A program made the translations under genes and the position numbers. The notes below the pieces were generated by a model. It ran no database searches. It was not told the origin of the DNA and worked only from the letters and a program-made list of their open reading frames with translations. Of a stretch of DNA of 57,357 bases, positions 1 to 8,098 are shown piece after piece (the stretch's first letter is position 1; each line of letters starts with the position of its first letter). This DNA comes from Chloroflexi bacterium TSY (lineage in GTDB: Bacteria; Chloroflexota; Anaerolineae; Caldilineales; Caldilineaceae): contig JAHBNG010000097.1 in NCBI GenBank assembly GCA_019217005.1, positions 1-57,357 of the forward strand. Direction: 5' to 3'.

Positions 1-51
1 TTCCCCCTCTCCATTCTCTCGTTCGCGTATAATTATTTTTTTGGTTTAGCC
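1..51 (+). mobile_element. right end of an ISAzo13-like element
   Basis: The first 55 bases are identical to 42710-42764, the right end of the ISAzo13-like element at 41464-42760. The element-specific part ends at GGTTTAGCC and is followed by TAA, as in the other copy. The body of this copy lies left of the window. It supplies the last residue and the stop codon of the neighbouring truncated dehydratase gene. Confidence 0.85.
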
Positions 52-1197
52 TAAACCGGGCGTCATCGGTACAGTGACCAAACCATTTACTGGTTTGAGC
101 GGTGTTTTGAGGAAAAATTGGTGAATCTGGTTCCATTTAATCAAATATTCCAAGAGTGGGCAAGTTGGCTCTGGCCACGCTGCGATTAAATGAGCCGAGG
201 CAGGCGTCGAGTGACCGTGTGGAATCACCGGGACATCATAAGCCGAAGCTAGTGCACAGATCTTCATCATCTCTGAGATACCCCCAGCCCAGTAAATGTC
301 TGGTTGATAGACATCGCATGCTCCAGCATCCATCAACATTTTGAGTCCCCAACGCGTATATTCATGTTCGCCACCAGAGATGGGTATCTGTACATTGCGT
401 CGAATCTCGGCGTACTGATCAATTTTGTCGGGCAGAACAGGTTCTTCGAGCCAACGAGGAGCATACTCTTCCATGCGAGCGGCCATTTGTATTGTATAAG
501 GCACATCCCAACTCATCCAGCAATCGAGCATGATGTCGACATCAGGGCCAACCGCTTCGCGCAAGGTCCGCACCAACCGCATATTCCGCTCGATTCCAGC
601 TTTGCCGTCCGTGGGACCATCACGGAAGAACCACTTGGTTGCACCGTATCCTTGCTCGACAAACATTTGGGCACGCTCCATGACCAATTCAGGATCAAGA
701 GAATAGCCTAGTGCACTGGCATAAGCGGGAATTTCGGTGCGGGTGGGTCCGCCTAGCAGGTGACAGACGGTTGCGTTGAAATGCCTACCTTTCAGATCCC
801 ACAGAGCGCAATCTACTGCACTCATGGCCTGCATGACCAATCCTTTGCGCCCATGAACCATAAAGCGATACATCCGATCCCAAAGTCGCTCGATGGCAAG
901 TGGATCATGATCAACGAGGATAGGGGCCAATTGTCTACTGATTATATAAGCTTGATCATGATCAAATGGTCCACCAATTCCATAAACACCATCGTCGGTT
1001 TCAATACGAACAAAGTATGCCACGATCTGAAGAACACCGTTGCTCGAATTATTTGCATCAGGTTTGTCTGTGCGACGAATTTCCGTTTTGTGTTCTGGAT
1101 AGATATCAACCGGGCGATTTAAGCGTTCTTCCCAAAACTCGCCCTCGTATTCCAATGCCCCACGACATTTGAGAATGCGTACTGATGTGATCTTCAT
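46..1197 (-). CDS. L-rhamnonate-dehydratase-like enolase superfamily protein, C-terminus cut by IS
   Basis: 383-residue member of the mandelate racemase/muconate lactonizing enzyme branch of the enolase superfamily. These are Mg-dependent cytoplasmic enzymes that abstract a proton alpha to a carboxylate; acid-sugar dehydratases make 2-keto-3-deoxy acids. Visible metal-site motifs are MLDCW (D225), EEP (251-253) and GGEHE (E277), with IPHGHS near 325-330. The DCWMSWDV context, the GGLVM-like segment and the long N-terminal insert resemble L-rhamnonate dehydratase more than mandelate racemase; this is recognition by eye. The protein stops at PGLG, a point where relatives continue with an acidic tail; the final Gly and stop come from the inserted element at the window edge, so roughly 15-30 residues are missing. 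It lies 18 bp downstream of the histidine kinase gene in the same direction. Activity may be lost. Confidence 0.85.
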   Translation of the reverse strand: MKITSVRILKCRGALEYEGEFWEERLNRPVDIYPEHKTEIRRTDKPDANNSSNGVLQIVAYFVRIETDDGVYGIGGPFDHDQAYIISRQLAPILVDHDPLAIERLWDRMYRFMVHGRKGLVMQAMSAVDCALWDLKGRHFNATVCHLLGGPTRTEIPAYASALGYSLDPELVMERAQMFVEQGYGATKWFFRDGPTDGKAGIERNMRLVRTLREAVGPDVDIMLDCWMSWDVPYTIQMAARMEEYAPRWLEEPVLPDKIDQYAEIRRNVQIPISGGEHEYTRWGLKMLMDAGACDVYQPDIYWAGGISEMMKICALASAYDVPVIPHGHSTPASAHLIAAWPEPTCPLLEYLIKWNQIHQFFLKTPLKPVNGLVTVPMTPGLG

Positions 1198-2494
1198 GAT
1201 TTCCCCCGAATGATTTCAATTCCTTAATGGCAAAGAGACGGCAAAACGACTCCCTTCTCCTTTCCTACTTTCAACGTCAATAGCTCCTTTGTGTAAGTCG
1301 ACAAATTGTTTCGCGAGAGCCAAACCGATACCGGACCCTTCATACGCACGTTTGAGACCATCATTGAGTTGGGTAAAGGGTTGAAAAAGGTTGTCGATCT
1401 CAATGGGTGTTAATCCGATACCGGTGTCCCAGACACAAATGCGGGCCATAGACTGATCAATATTCGCTTGGATCTCCAGACCTATTTGTCCACCTCGCGG
1501 TGTAAACTTCACCGCATTGTCCAGCAGATTCCCAACGATTTTGTGTAATTTTTCTTCATCAGCACGGATGATTTCTGGTGCGTCTTTAGAGCATACAATA
1601 AGATCTAACTCTTTTCTTTCTACAATTGGCATCACTCGTTCTACTTCTGTATGAATAATCGAATCGGTTGCAATATCGGTAATGTTTAAGATAGGCAACT
1701 GATTTCGTTCAAACCGTCCCCATTCAAGAATATCCTCAATGAGTGTAGAGAGTTGCTCTCCGTTTCTTTCGATCTTTTCCAGCGCAGATTTCTGTTTTTC
1801 AGTAAGTGTATCGGGTTCAGTCCGCCGTAGTATTCCACATGTGAGTAATATTACACTTAAGGGGGTTCGAAGTTCATGCCCCATGACAGATAGAAACTCA
1901 CTTTTGGCTTGATTGGCGGCTTCCGCAGCATTTTTCGCTTCGACAAGCGCTTGTTCTAACTGCTTACGCTCAGAGACATCCCGGATAACAAGTGCTCGTC
2001 CAGCCAACTCTCCATGTCGGTTTATTAATGATGAGATGCGAAGATCAAAGTGCAATAGTTTTAATTGTTTCTGGTGACCGATCTCAATATGATCTAATCC
2101 GTTGCTTTGAAGCAAAGGTGTCAGATCATGCTCCGGGAAAATGATCGCTGACACAGGTTTGCCAAATACAGTAGACATCGTATTTCCAATGATCTGTTCT
2201 GCTACCGGATTCAAGTCAACGATTCTATCTTCTCGGTCTAATACAATCACACCGTCGCTTAGCCCTGCGATAACGTGCCGATTGGCAATCGGCACAATGT
2301 CCAGAGTCCGATAGTAGAAGAGCCCAATGCAAAGCGCCAGTTCACTTGTGACAAACGCAAGCGGTATCAAGAGGAAGAGGATAGAGGATTCAAGATTCAA
2401 CGTCGACAAAAAATCAAAGGCAAGCCAGACAAACCCGCTGAGTAAGATGAATTGTATCTGTTTGCGATGTAGCTGACTAGCTCTTGTATAGTCT

Positions 2495-2872
2495 CAGTAG
2501 ATCCAAATTTCAGGTTTTGAGAGAGAATTCTGGCTAAACAGTTGACATAAATACAAATTTGCTGGTCGATATCTAGTTTTTGCGTTAGATTTGGGGGTGG
2601 TTCATTTTAGGCGGACAATTAGGTTTACATTTTTGCAAAGAGAAAAGATGTTTATATTTTCTACTTTGAGCCATGCTCAGGCAGAAAATGACCTCATATA
2701 GATTTTTATCTATGTATCAAAAGTGTAAACCTAATTCTGAACCACCCCTAGATTTGGGCGATTTTCAGATATGAAATAGGTTGTTTTCTGTAACCGAAAT
2801 CTGAATAAATGACTCCAAAATCCCTGCAATCTCGACTGAAAATAGCCAAAAACGCCAAATTTGGATCTACTG
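2495..2872. mobile_element. miniature element A, copy 1 (carries nested element B)
   Basis: Perfect 16-bp terminal inverted repeats CAGTAGATCCAAATTT flanked by the direct repeat AGTCT (2490-2494 and 2873-2877). Without the nested B element the unit is about 215 bp, the length of copy 2. No coding capacity; presumably mobilised in trans by an unidentified transposase. Confidence 0.92.
2594..2748. mobile_element. miniature element B, copy 1, nested in A
   Basis: 155 bp with termini GGGGTGGTTCA / TGAACCACCCC and a perfect 8-bp target duplication TAGATTTG (2586-2593, 2749-2756). The matching empty site is visible in A copy 3 near 13652-13664. An 8-bp duplication fits families such as IS256, ISL3, IS66, IS6 or IS1595, but the parent is not identified. 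Confidence 0.92.
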
Positions 2873-3167
2873 AGTCTTGAACCAGGAGGGCAAAAGCAAT
2901 GAGTGAAAGTCCATACCCATAAACGAGATCAACCAAAAGCCAGGAGCCGCCGTGAGACCAAGTCGCTATCATCAACGGAAGTGAGTCAACATGCCAGCCC
3001 GGTTGCAAAATCAGCTCATGATGATCATTCGTGAGAATCAGCACAAATGTTATGAGCGGTTCAACCAAGAGAAGTCCCAAACTTTTCTTGGTCAGCCAAT
3101 CAGATCGACCACTAAATTGCAACACAAAAAGCATGGCAAATAGATAATGACTAGAGAGAGCTAGTAT

Positions 3168-3382
3168 CAGTAGATCCAAATTTCAGGTTTAGAGAGAGAA
3201 TTTGGGCTAATTAGTTGACATAAATACGTATTTGCCAGTCAATACCTAGCATTTACGTAAAATTTAAGCGATTTCTAGATATGAAATTGGCTGTTTTTGG
3301 CAACTGAGATCTGAAAAAATGGCCCCAAAATCCCTTCTCTCCCGACTGAAAATAGTCAAAAACGCCAAATTTGGATCTACTG
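3168..3382. mobile_element. miniature element A, copy 2
   Basis: 215 bp, same 16-bp inverted ends as copy 1, flanked by the direct repeat AGTAT (3163-3167, 3383-3387). It shows moderate divergence from copy 1 internally, so the two insertions into the kinase gene are probably of different age. Confidence 0.92.
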
Positions 3383-3633
3383 AGTATCTGTATCATGCCA
3401 AGAAAAGTTTTCGTGGCAAGCGACTGACTGGACAATTCGAAACCATAGCTAATCGTCCAAATGTTTTCAACGAGAACGAGAGCCATCAATGCTTTGGACC
3501 CAGCTATGGTTCGATGTTGCCAAGCGTACACCAAAATTCCGCACTGGAGTAAAATGTTGATCATAAACAATAGGAGGGTAAAAGCTGGAAGCGTGGGCAT
3601 AAGACGCAAATCGGTATAACAAATAGGTCGATA

Positions 3634-3899
3634 TATACTTTGCTCTGTATGAAAACCGTAATAGTGACATTTGTCACCCTAATTGACAATTTCAAGGGTT
3701 TGTAGAGGGTTCGCACCTCAAATTTGTCATGTTGTAACCTTTTTGACGCTAACAGACCCTCAGAGGTGTTCTAAGGACTCGCTTGTATAGGGTTTGAACA
3801 CCCAAAATCAGGGACCAAGGTGACAAATGTCACCATACGTAGTTTGGTCTCTCTGGTAGTGCTCTCGAAAACTACGATTTTCATCACAACCGCAGTATA
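3634..3899. mobile_element. miniature element D, copy 1, interrupted by element C
   Basis: Ends TATACTTTGCTCTGTATG and CATCACAACCGCAGTATA form imperfect inverted repeats starting with TA, as in IS630/Tc1-mariner-type miniature elements. Uninterrupted relative at 36367-36449. The inner part holds element C. Confidence 0.75.
3661..3837. mobile_element. miniature element C, copy 1
   Basis: About 176 bp with ends ATAGTGACATTTGTCACC / GGTGACAAATGTCAC and a candidate 4-bp duplication CGTA (3657-3660, 3838-3841). It appears identical over about 160 bp to copy 2 at 14092-14267, indicating recent mobility. Confidence 0.85.
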
Positions 3900-4048
3900 A
3901 GATAGTGTAGGATAAACTTGGGATGGATAAGCCACTAAAAATAACCGACCTTATCATTTTGACCATTATACGATAAGTAAGTCTTAGTTAGTATGACTAA
4001 TTCCTTACAATCTCCTTACGAATATGTATCACCTCACAGTGAGCATTG

Positions 4049-4355
4049 GGCCATTCCAGAGAAATAAATCCCTAATTTGCCAAGTCGATTTCTCTGGAAT
4101 GGCTTGAGCTTTTCCATGTCAAATTAGTAACTTATCAACCAATTTCTTGCACATGGGGCAAGAAGTTGCAAGGTTGCAGAGTTAAAAAGACGCTCGGTGT
4201 ATTGGAGTACGCTCTCATGCAAATCGAGTCCATTCTTTGGGGCGGACGAGATTCTGTTCACCCACCTTGCAACTTTGCAATCCTGCAACTTTGCTTCTGG
4301 CTTGAGAGCGAAGCGGCCTTGTCCAGGTTAGGGATTTTAATTGTTGGAAAAGCCT
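4049..4355. repeat. element F copy 1 with a second repeat inside
   Basis: The left part (GGCCATTCCAGAGAAATAA...CTGGAATGGC) and the right end (TTGGAAAAGCCT) match the ends of the about 100-bp elements at 26098-26202 and 53251-53353. The middle, about 4160-4300, is bounded by imperfect inverted repeats of the form AAGTTGCARGRTTGCARAGTT and looks like another insertion. No gene is seen in the whole 3900-4397 interval. Confidence 0.55.
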
Positions 4356-4397
4356 CAGTCCAGCTTTTGTCAATAGTACAGCATCCTGATTAAGTAA

Positions 4398-5420
4398 TTA
4401 ACCCTCGCCTCCCCAATAGCTAAAGAGATCACCGATTGATTCGTGCACATAGTTGCGAACAATTGCCGCACCGAAGACTGCACCAACGGATAATTCTGTC
4501 AATTTGGCAGATTGTTGATCAAGTTTGCTCTTCTCATTTGCCTTGTCGATTTCAGACATCGATCGCTTCACCGTATCAGTCGTGAGAACCTCGCTAATCG
4601 CTGGCATTGCATGAATTCGCTCGAAAGCTCGTCCGAGAAAGAGACCATGTGTACAGATTAGCACAATGTCTTGAATGCCACTATCGACGAGCAATCGACC
4701 AACCTGCGTGATCGTCCCCCCTGTGGCAATCTCATCTTCATACACCAGCGCCTGACGAAAACCAGCAACTTGTCGACGAAGCGTATCATCGATTTTAACA
4801 ACTGTATCAGAGATTCGCGTCTTATTGCCAACGGCAAATGTGAGTCCCAAATCCTTGGCAAATCGTCCAGCCGGTTTGGCTTGTCCTGCATCGGGTGCGA
4901 CAACGATTGTTTCCGTTGGATCAAAGTTGCGTGCATGTAAATGCTGCACAAAGACGGTACGGGCAGTGAGTGGATCGGTTGGCACGCTGAAAAACCCCTG
5001 AACTTGAGGTGAATGGAGCGTCATGGTCATCACATGGGTCGCGCCAGCCGTTTTGAGCAGATCTGCCACCAGCCGTGCCGTGATCGAGATACGCGGCGCG
5101 TCCTTGCAATCCGATCGGGCATAAGAAAAGTAAGGAATGATGGCATGTACCTCACGAGCGGCTGCGCTCTTTGCAATGTCGAGCATCATGAGTAGCTCCA
5201 TCAGGTGATCGCTCACTGGTGACGTCAACGATTGCACAATATAGACAGCTCGACCACGAACACTTTCACCAAGCTGTACATACAGATTGTCGTTGCTAAA
5301 GCGAGAAACATGCGTTTCCGAAAGCGGGATAGAAAGGAAGTCAGCGATCTTTTGGGCCAAATCTGGATTGGACCGACCACTAAACAGACGGACATCGTTT
5401 GGATCGAGGTGACTATTCAT
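4398..5420 (-). CDS. prs: ribose-phosphate pyrophosphokinase
   Basis: 340-residue cytoplasmic enzyme forming PRPP from ribose 5-phosphate and ATP, the precursor for nucleotides, His and Trp. Seen: N-terminal LFSGRSNPDLAQKIA, the segment YARSDCKDAPRISITA in place of the usual ARQDRK-type region, VVAPDAGQAKPA, and the PRPP-binding motif VYEDEIATGGTI (usual form DDxIDTGGT). It is slightly longer than typical (about 315) and fairly divergent, like other non-canonical Prs of this length. It is the last gene of the run CHAT protein > mutS > prs, 32 bp after the mutS stop. Start ATG follows GGGGAT. Confidence 0.9.
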   Translation of the reverse strand: MNSHLDPNDVRLFSGRSNPDLAQKIADFLSIPLSETHVSRFSNDNLYVQLGESVRGRAVYIVQSLTSPVSDHLMELLMMLDIAKSAAAREVHAIIPYFSYARSDCKDAPRISITARLVADLLKTAGATHVMTMTLHSPQVQGFFSVPTDPLTARTVFVQHLHARNFDPTETIVVAPDAGQAKPAGRFAKDLGLTFAVGNKTRISDTVVKIDDTLRRQVAGFRQALVYEDEIATGGTITQVGRLLVDSGIQDIVLICTHGLFLGRAFERIHAMPAISEVLTTDTVKRSMSEIDKANEKSKLDQQSAKLTELSVGAVFGAAIVRNYVHESIGDLFSYWGGEG

Positions 5421-5452
5421 GTCGTTATCCCCATTTCGAAATTTTGCCTTGA

Positions 5453-8098
5453 CTAAGAACCGCTTGCCATCTTTTGTAGTTCGTACAATCGGTTTAACGC
5501 ATCCAAGGGCGTTAGACCATTGACATCCAGCGACCGCAAGGCTTCGACAGCTGGATGGACATCGGCAAAGAGCGTCACTTGGCGCGTGACTCGCTTCTTA
5601 CTCCCTTTGCCATCGTCATCTAACAAGCGCTTCGGGCCTGCTGCACCGCTGCGTTCCAAGTCAACCAGAATCTCTTCTGCGCGGTTGACGACCGTCAGCG
5701 GCAATCCCGCCATCCGTGCAACATGAACGCCATATGAACGGTCTGCTTTGCCCGGTAAGATACGGTGCAAGAAGATCACATCCCGGTTGGCATCAATGCT
5801 GTTGTCGTTAAACTCTCCACCATCGTCCACTGCGACATTGTAGTTGATCACGTGGGGCAAGCGCTCGGCTAATTCGGTCAGCTCGTGGTAGTGAGTGGCA
5901 AAGAGCGTACGTGCCCGCAGATCGGGGTGATTGTGAATGTACTCGATCACAGCCCAAGCAATCGATAAACCATCATAAGTGCTTGTCCCTCGACCGATCT
6001 CGTCCAATACCAGTAAGCTACGGTTCGTGGCGTGATTGAGAATGTTGGCCGTCTCAACCATCTCGACCATAAAGGTAGACTGACCGCGATGAATCTCGTC
6101 GCTGGCTCCGATGCGTGTGAAAATACGGTCGACCACACCGATTTGGCTGGCCTCCGCTGGCACAAAACTCCCGATCTGAGCCATCAGCGTAATCAATGCT
6201 GTTTGGCGCAGGAACGTACTCTTGCCCGCCATGTTGGGACCCGTCAAGATGTGAATACATGAATCAGGTGTTAGCTGTGTATCATTGGGAACGAATGGTT
6301 CATCCACCTGGGTCAACTCAACCACGGGATGACGACCGCCACGAATTTCAATGGTTTGGCCATCGTTAATTTGGGGGCGGCTATAGCGCCGATTGAGCGC
6401 AACTTCAGCCAGTGCAGCATAAACATCTAAGCGGGCGATGCCGGCCGCCAAACGAAGCAGGTCGACAATCGAGGCGGCAACTTGCATACAAATCTGCTTA
6501 AAGAGTTCCCCCTCGATCTCCAATCGACGTTCATCGGCATTGAGAACCAACGACTCATATTCTTTCAACTCTGGCGTAATATAACGTTCGGCGTTGGTCA
6601 AGGTCTGTTTGCGGATATATTCCTCGGGCACTTTATCACTGTGGACGTGAGTCACCTCGATGTAGTAGCCGAAAACCTTGTTATATCCAACCTTCAAGCT
6701 TTTCACATCAAGTCGCTCGCGTTCAGTTGCTTCCAGATTGGCGATCCAATCCTTGGCATGCCGACTTTTGACCACCAATTCATCCAGCTCGCTGCTATAA
6801 CCGTCTCGAATTACCCCTGGATTGGCCATTGTGGCCGGGGGCTCATCGGCAATCGATTGTTCCAGAAGCATTCGAATATCTTCGCCACCCGGCAGATCAA
6901 AAAGGATGGCCAGTTGAGAGTTGTCTCGATTTCCCAACATCTGAATCTCTGGTACTTTGCGCAACACCTCACGAATTCCAACCAGATCTCGCGGCAGCGC
7001 GACTCCTTGAGCAATGCGGTTGGTCCAACGTTCCACATCGCCCAGGCCACGCAACAGATCGCGCAATTCCAATCGCAGCGTTGTATTGTCATAAAAGAGC
7101 TGGAGTGCATCGAGTCGCTGATGAATGGCCGAGACTTCCAAAAGTGGTTGATTGAGCCAACGGCGCAACATACGTCCCCCCATTGGCGTCAATGTTGCAT
7201 CAAGAACGTCCAACAAGCTCCCTTTGACGTCGCCACCGCGGATAGTAGCGGTCAGCTCCAAATTGTACCGTGTCGACTCGTCCAGCGTCATAAACTCGCC
7301 CGTTTCATAGCGCGAGAGTCTCGTCAATTGTGTGAGGGCAGCGGGCTGCATCTCGCGCAAGTAGGCGATTACAGCCGCCGCCGCACGGATTGCTTCTGGC
7401 TGATTCTGTAACCCAAAGCCATCCAAACTACTCACGTTGAAGTGTCGCTTAAGTGCCTCGATGGCAGTGGCCAGCTCGACCTGCCAAGATTCAACAGCCG
7501 AAGGCAATGCACCAATGCTCTCAATTAATCCGCCCAAACCGCTCTGCTCAATCTGCCAATCAGCATGAACCAATTCACTTGGTTGCAGGCGACTCAACTC
7601 TTCGCCGACTCGACGTTCAACCTCATTCCCCTCACGTCCTTCAAGCTGCGTTGTGACAAATTCGCCTGTGGTAATATCACAGTAGGCAATTCCCGCGGCT
7701 TTTGTTCCGTTGCTAAAAGTGACCGCGGCCAGATAGTTGTTCCGCTTGTCGTCGAGCAGATTAGGCTCAACAACCGTTCCTTTGGTGACAACTCGACGCA
7801 CCTCGCGTTCGACCAGTCCCTTACCTGGTTCGCTGACCTGCTCGGCAATCGCAACTTTATGCCCAGCCTCAATCAGACGCGCCACATAGTTGTCGACACT
7901 ATGATGCGGCACGCCAGCCAAGGGCACGCGGACATCATTGCCCACGGGGCGACTTGTCAGCACCACATCACAGACTTGTGCCAGTACTTTGGCGTCATCA
8001 TCGAAGGTCTCATAAAAATCTCCCAATCGAAAAAAGAGAATGCATTCGGAGTATTGGCTTTTGAGCGACAGATATTGTCGCCGCATGGGTGTCGTCAT
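5453..8098 (-). CDS. mutS: DNA mismatch repair protein MutS
   Basis: About 881 residues from the chosen start. MutS dimers recognise mismatches and small loops and recruit MutL in an ATP-dependent manner. Seen: mismatch-reading FYE motif in FRLGDFYETF near the N-terminus, connector and lever domains with the clamp region, Walker A GPNMAGKST near residue 620, Walker B LLVLDEIGRGTSTYDG and the signature STFMVEMVET; full length for MutS1. An in-frame ATG six codons upstream exists, but ATG at 8098 overlaps the stop of the upstream CHAT gene as ATGA, a usual arrangement for translational coupling, so I prefer it. The pairing with a CHAT-protease gene is unusual. Confidence 0.97.
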   Translation of the reverse strand: MTTPMRRQYLSLKSQYSECILFFRLGDFYETFDDDAKVLAQVCDVVLTSRPVGNDVRVPLAGVPHHSVDNYVARLIEAGHKVAIAEQVSEPGKGLVEREVRRVVTKGTVVEPNLLDDKRNNYLAAVTFSNGTKAAGIAYCDITTGEFVTTQLEGREGNEVERRVGEELSRLQPSELVHADWQIEQSGLGGLIESIGALPSAVESWQVELATAIEALKRHFNVSSLDGFGLQNQPEAIRAAAAVIAYLREMQPAALTQLTRLSRYETGEFMTLDESTRYNLELTATIRGGDVKGSLLDVLDATLTPMGGRMLRRWLNQPLLEVSAIHQRLDALQLFYDNTTLRLELRDLLRGLGDVERWTNRIAQGVALPRDLVGIREVLRKVPEIQMLGNRDNSQLAILFDLPGGEDIRMLLEQSIADEPPATMANPGVIRDGYSSELDELVVKSRHAKDWIANLEATERERLDVKSLKVGYNKVFGYYIEVTHVHSDKVPEEYIRKQTLTNAERYITPELKEYESLVLNADERRLEIEGELFKQICMQVAASIVDLLRLAAGIARLDVYAALAEVALNRRYSRPQINDGQTIEIRGGRHPVVELTQVDEPFVPNDTQLTPDSCIHILTGPNMAGKSTFLRQTALITLMAQIGSFVPAEASQIGVVDRIFTRIGASDEIHRGQSTFMVEMVETANILNHATNRSLLVLDEIGRGTSTYDGLSIAWAVIEYIHNHPDLRARTLFATHYHELTELAERLPHVINYNVAVDDGGEFNDNSIDANRDVIFLHRILPGKADRSYGVHVARMAGLPLTVVNRAEEILVDLERSGAAGPKRLLDDDGKGSKKRVTRQVTLFADVHPAVEALRSLDVNGLTPLDALNRLYELQKMASGS

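Larger units (their letters stand above)
1216..3609 (-). pseudogene. 7TM-PAS sensor histidine kinase gene interrupted by two miniature elements
   Basis: Reading leftward from ATG 3609, the gene encodes an N-terminal histidine-kinase 7TM region, a PAS domain (GVIVLDREDRIVDLNPVAE), a HisKA dimerisation segment with phospho-acceptor SVMGHELRTPL, and a HATPase domain with N box (NLLDNAVKFTP), DTGIGL and GSGIGLAL. It would be a membrane sensor kinase; no response regulator gene is adjacent. Two copies of the same miniature element sit inside the 7TM region (3168-3382 and 2495-2872). Removing each with one 5-bp duplication restores one frame: ...GMIQILALSSHYL... and ...LLVQDYTRASQLH.... The longest unbroken remainder (1216-2409) still encodes the last transmembrane helix, PAS and complete kinase core, so a truncated kinase could be made if transcribed. 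The start at 3609 is the first plausible Met and is uncertain. Confidence 0.9.

Noticed and set aside
6482..7411. 309-residue open frame opposite mutS
   Set aside because: Antisense shadow of a strongly conserved gene; low-complexity composition and no recognisable domain.
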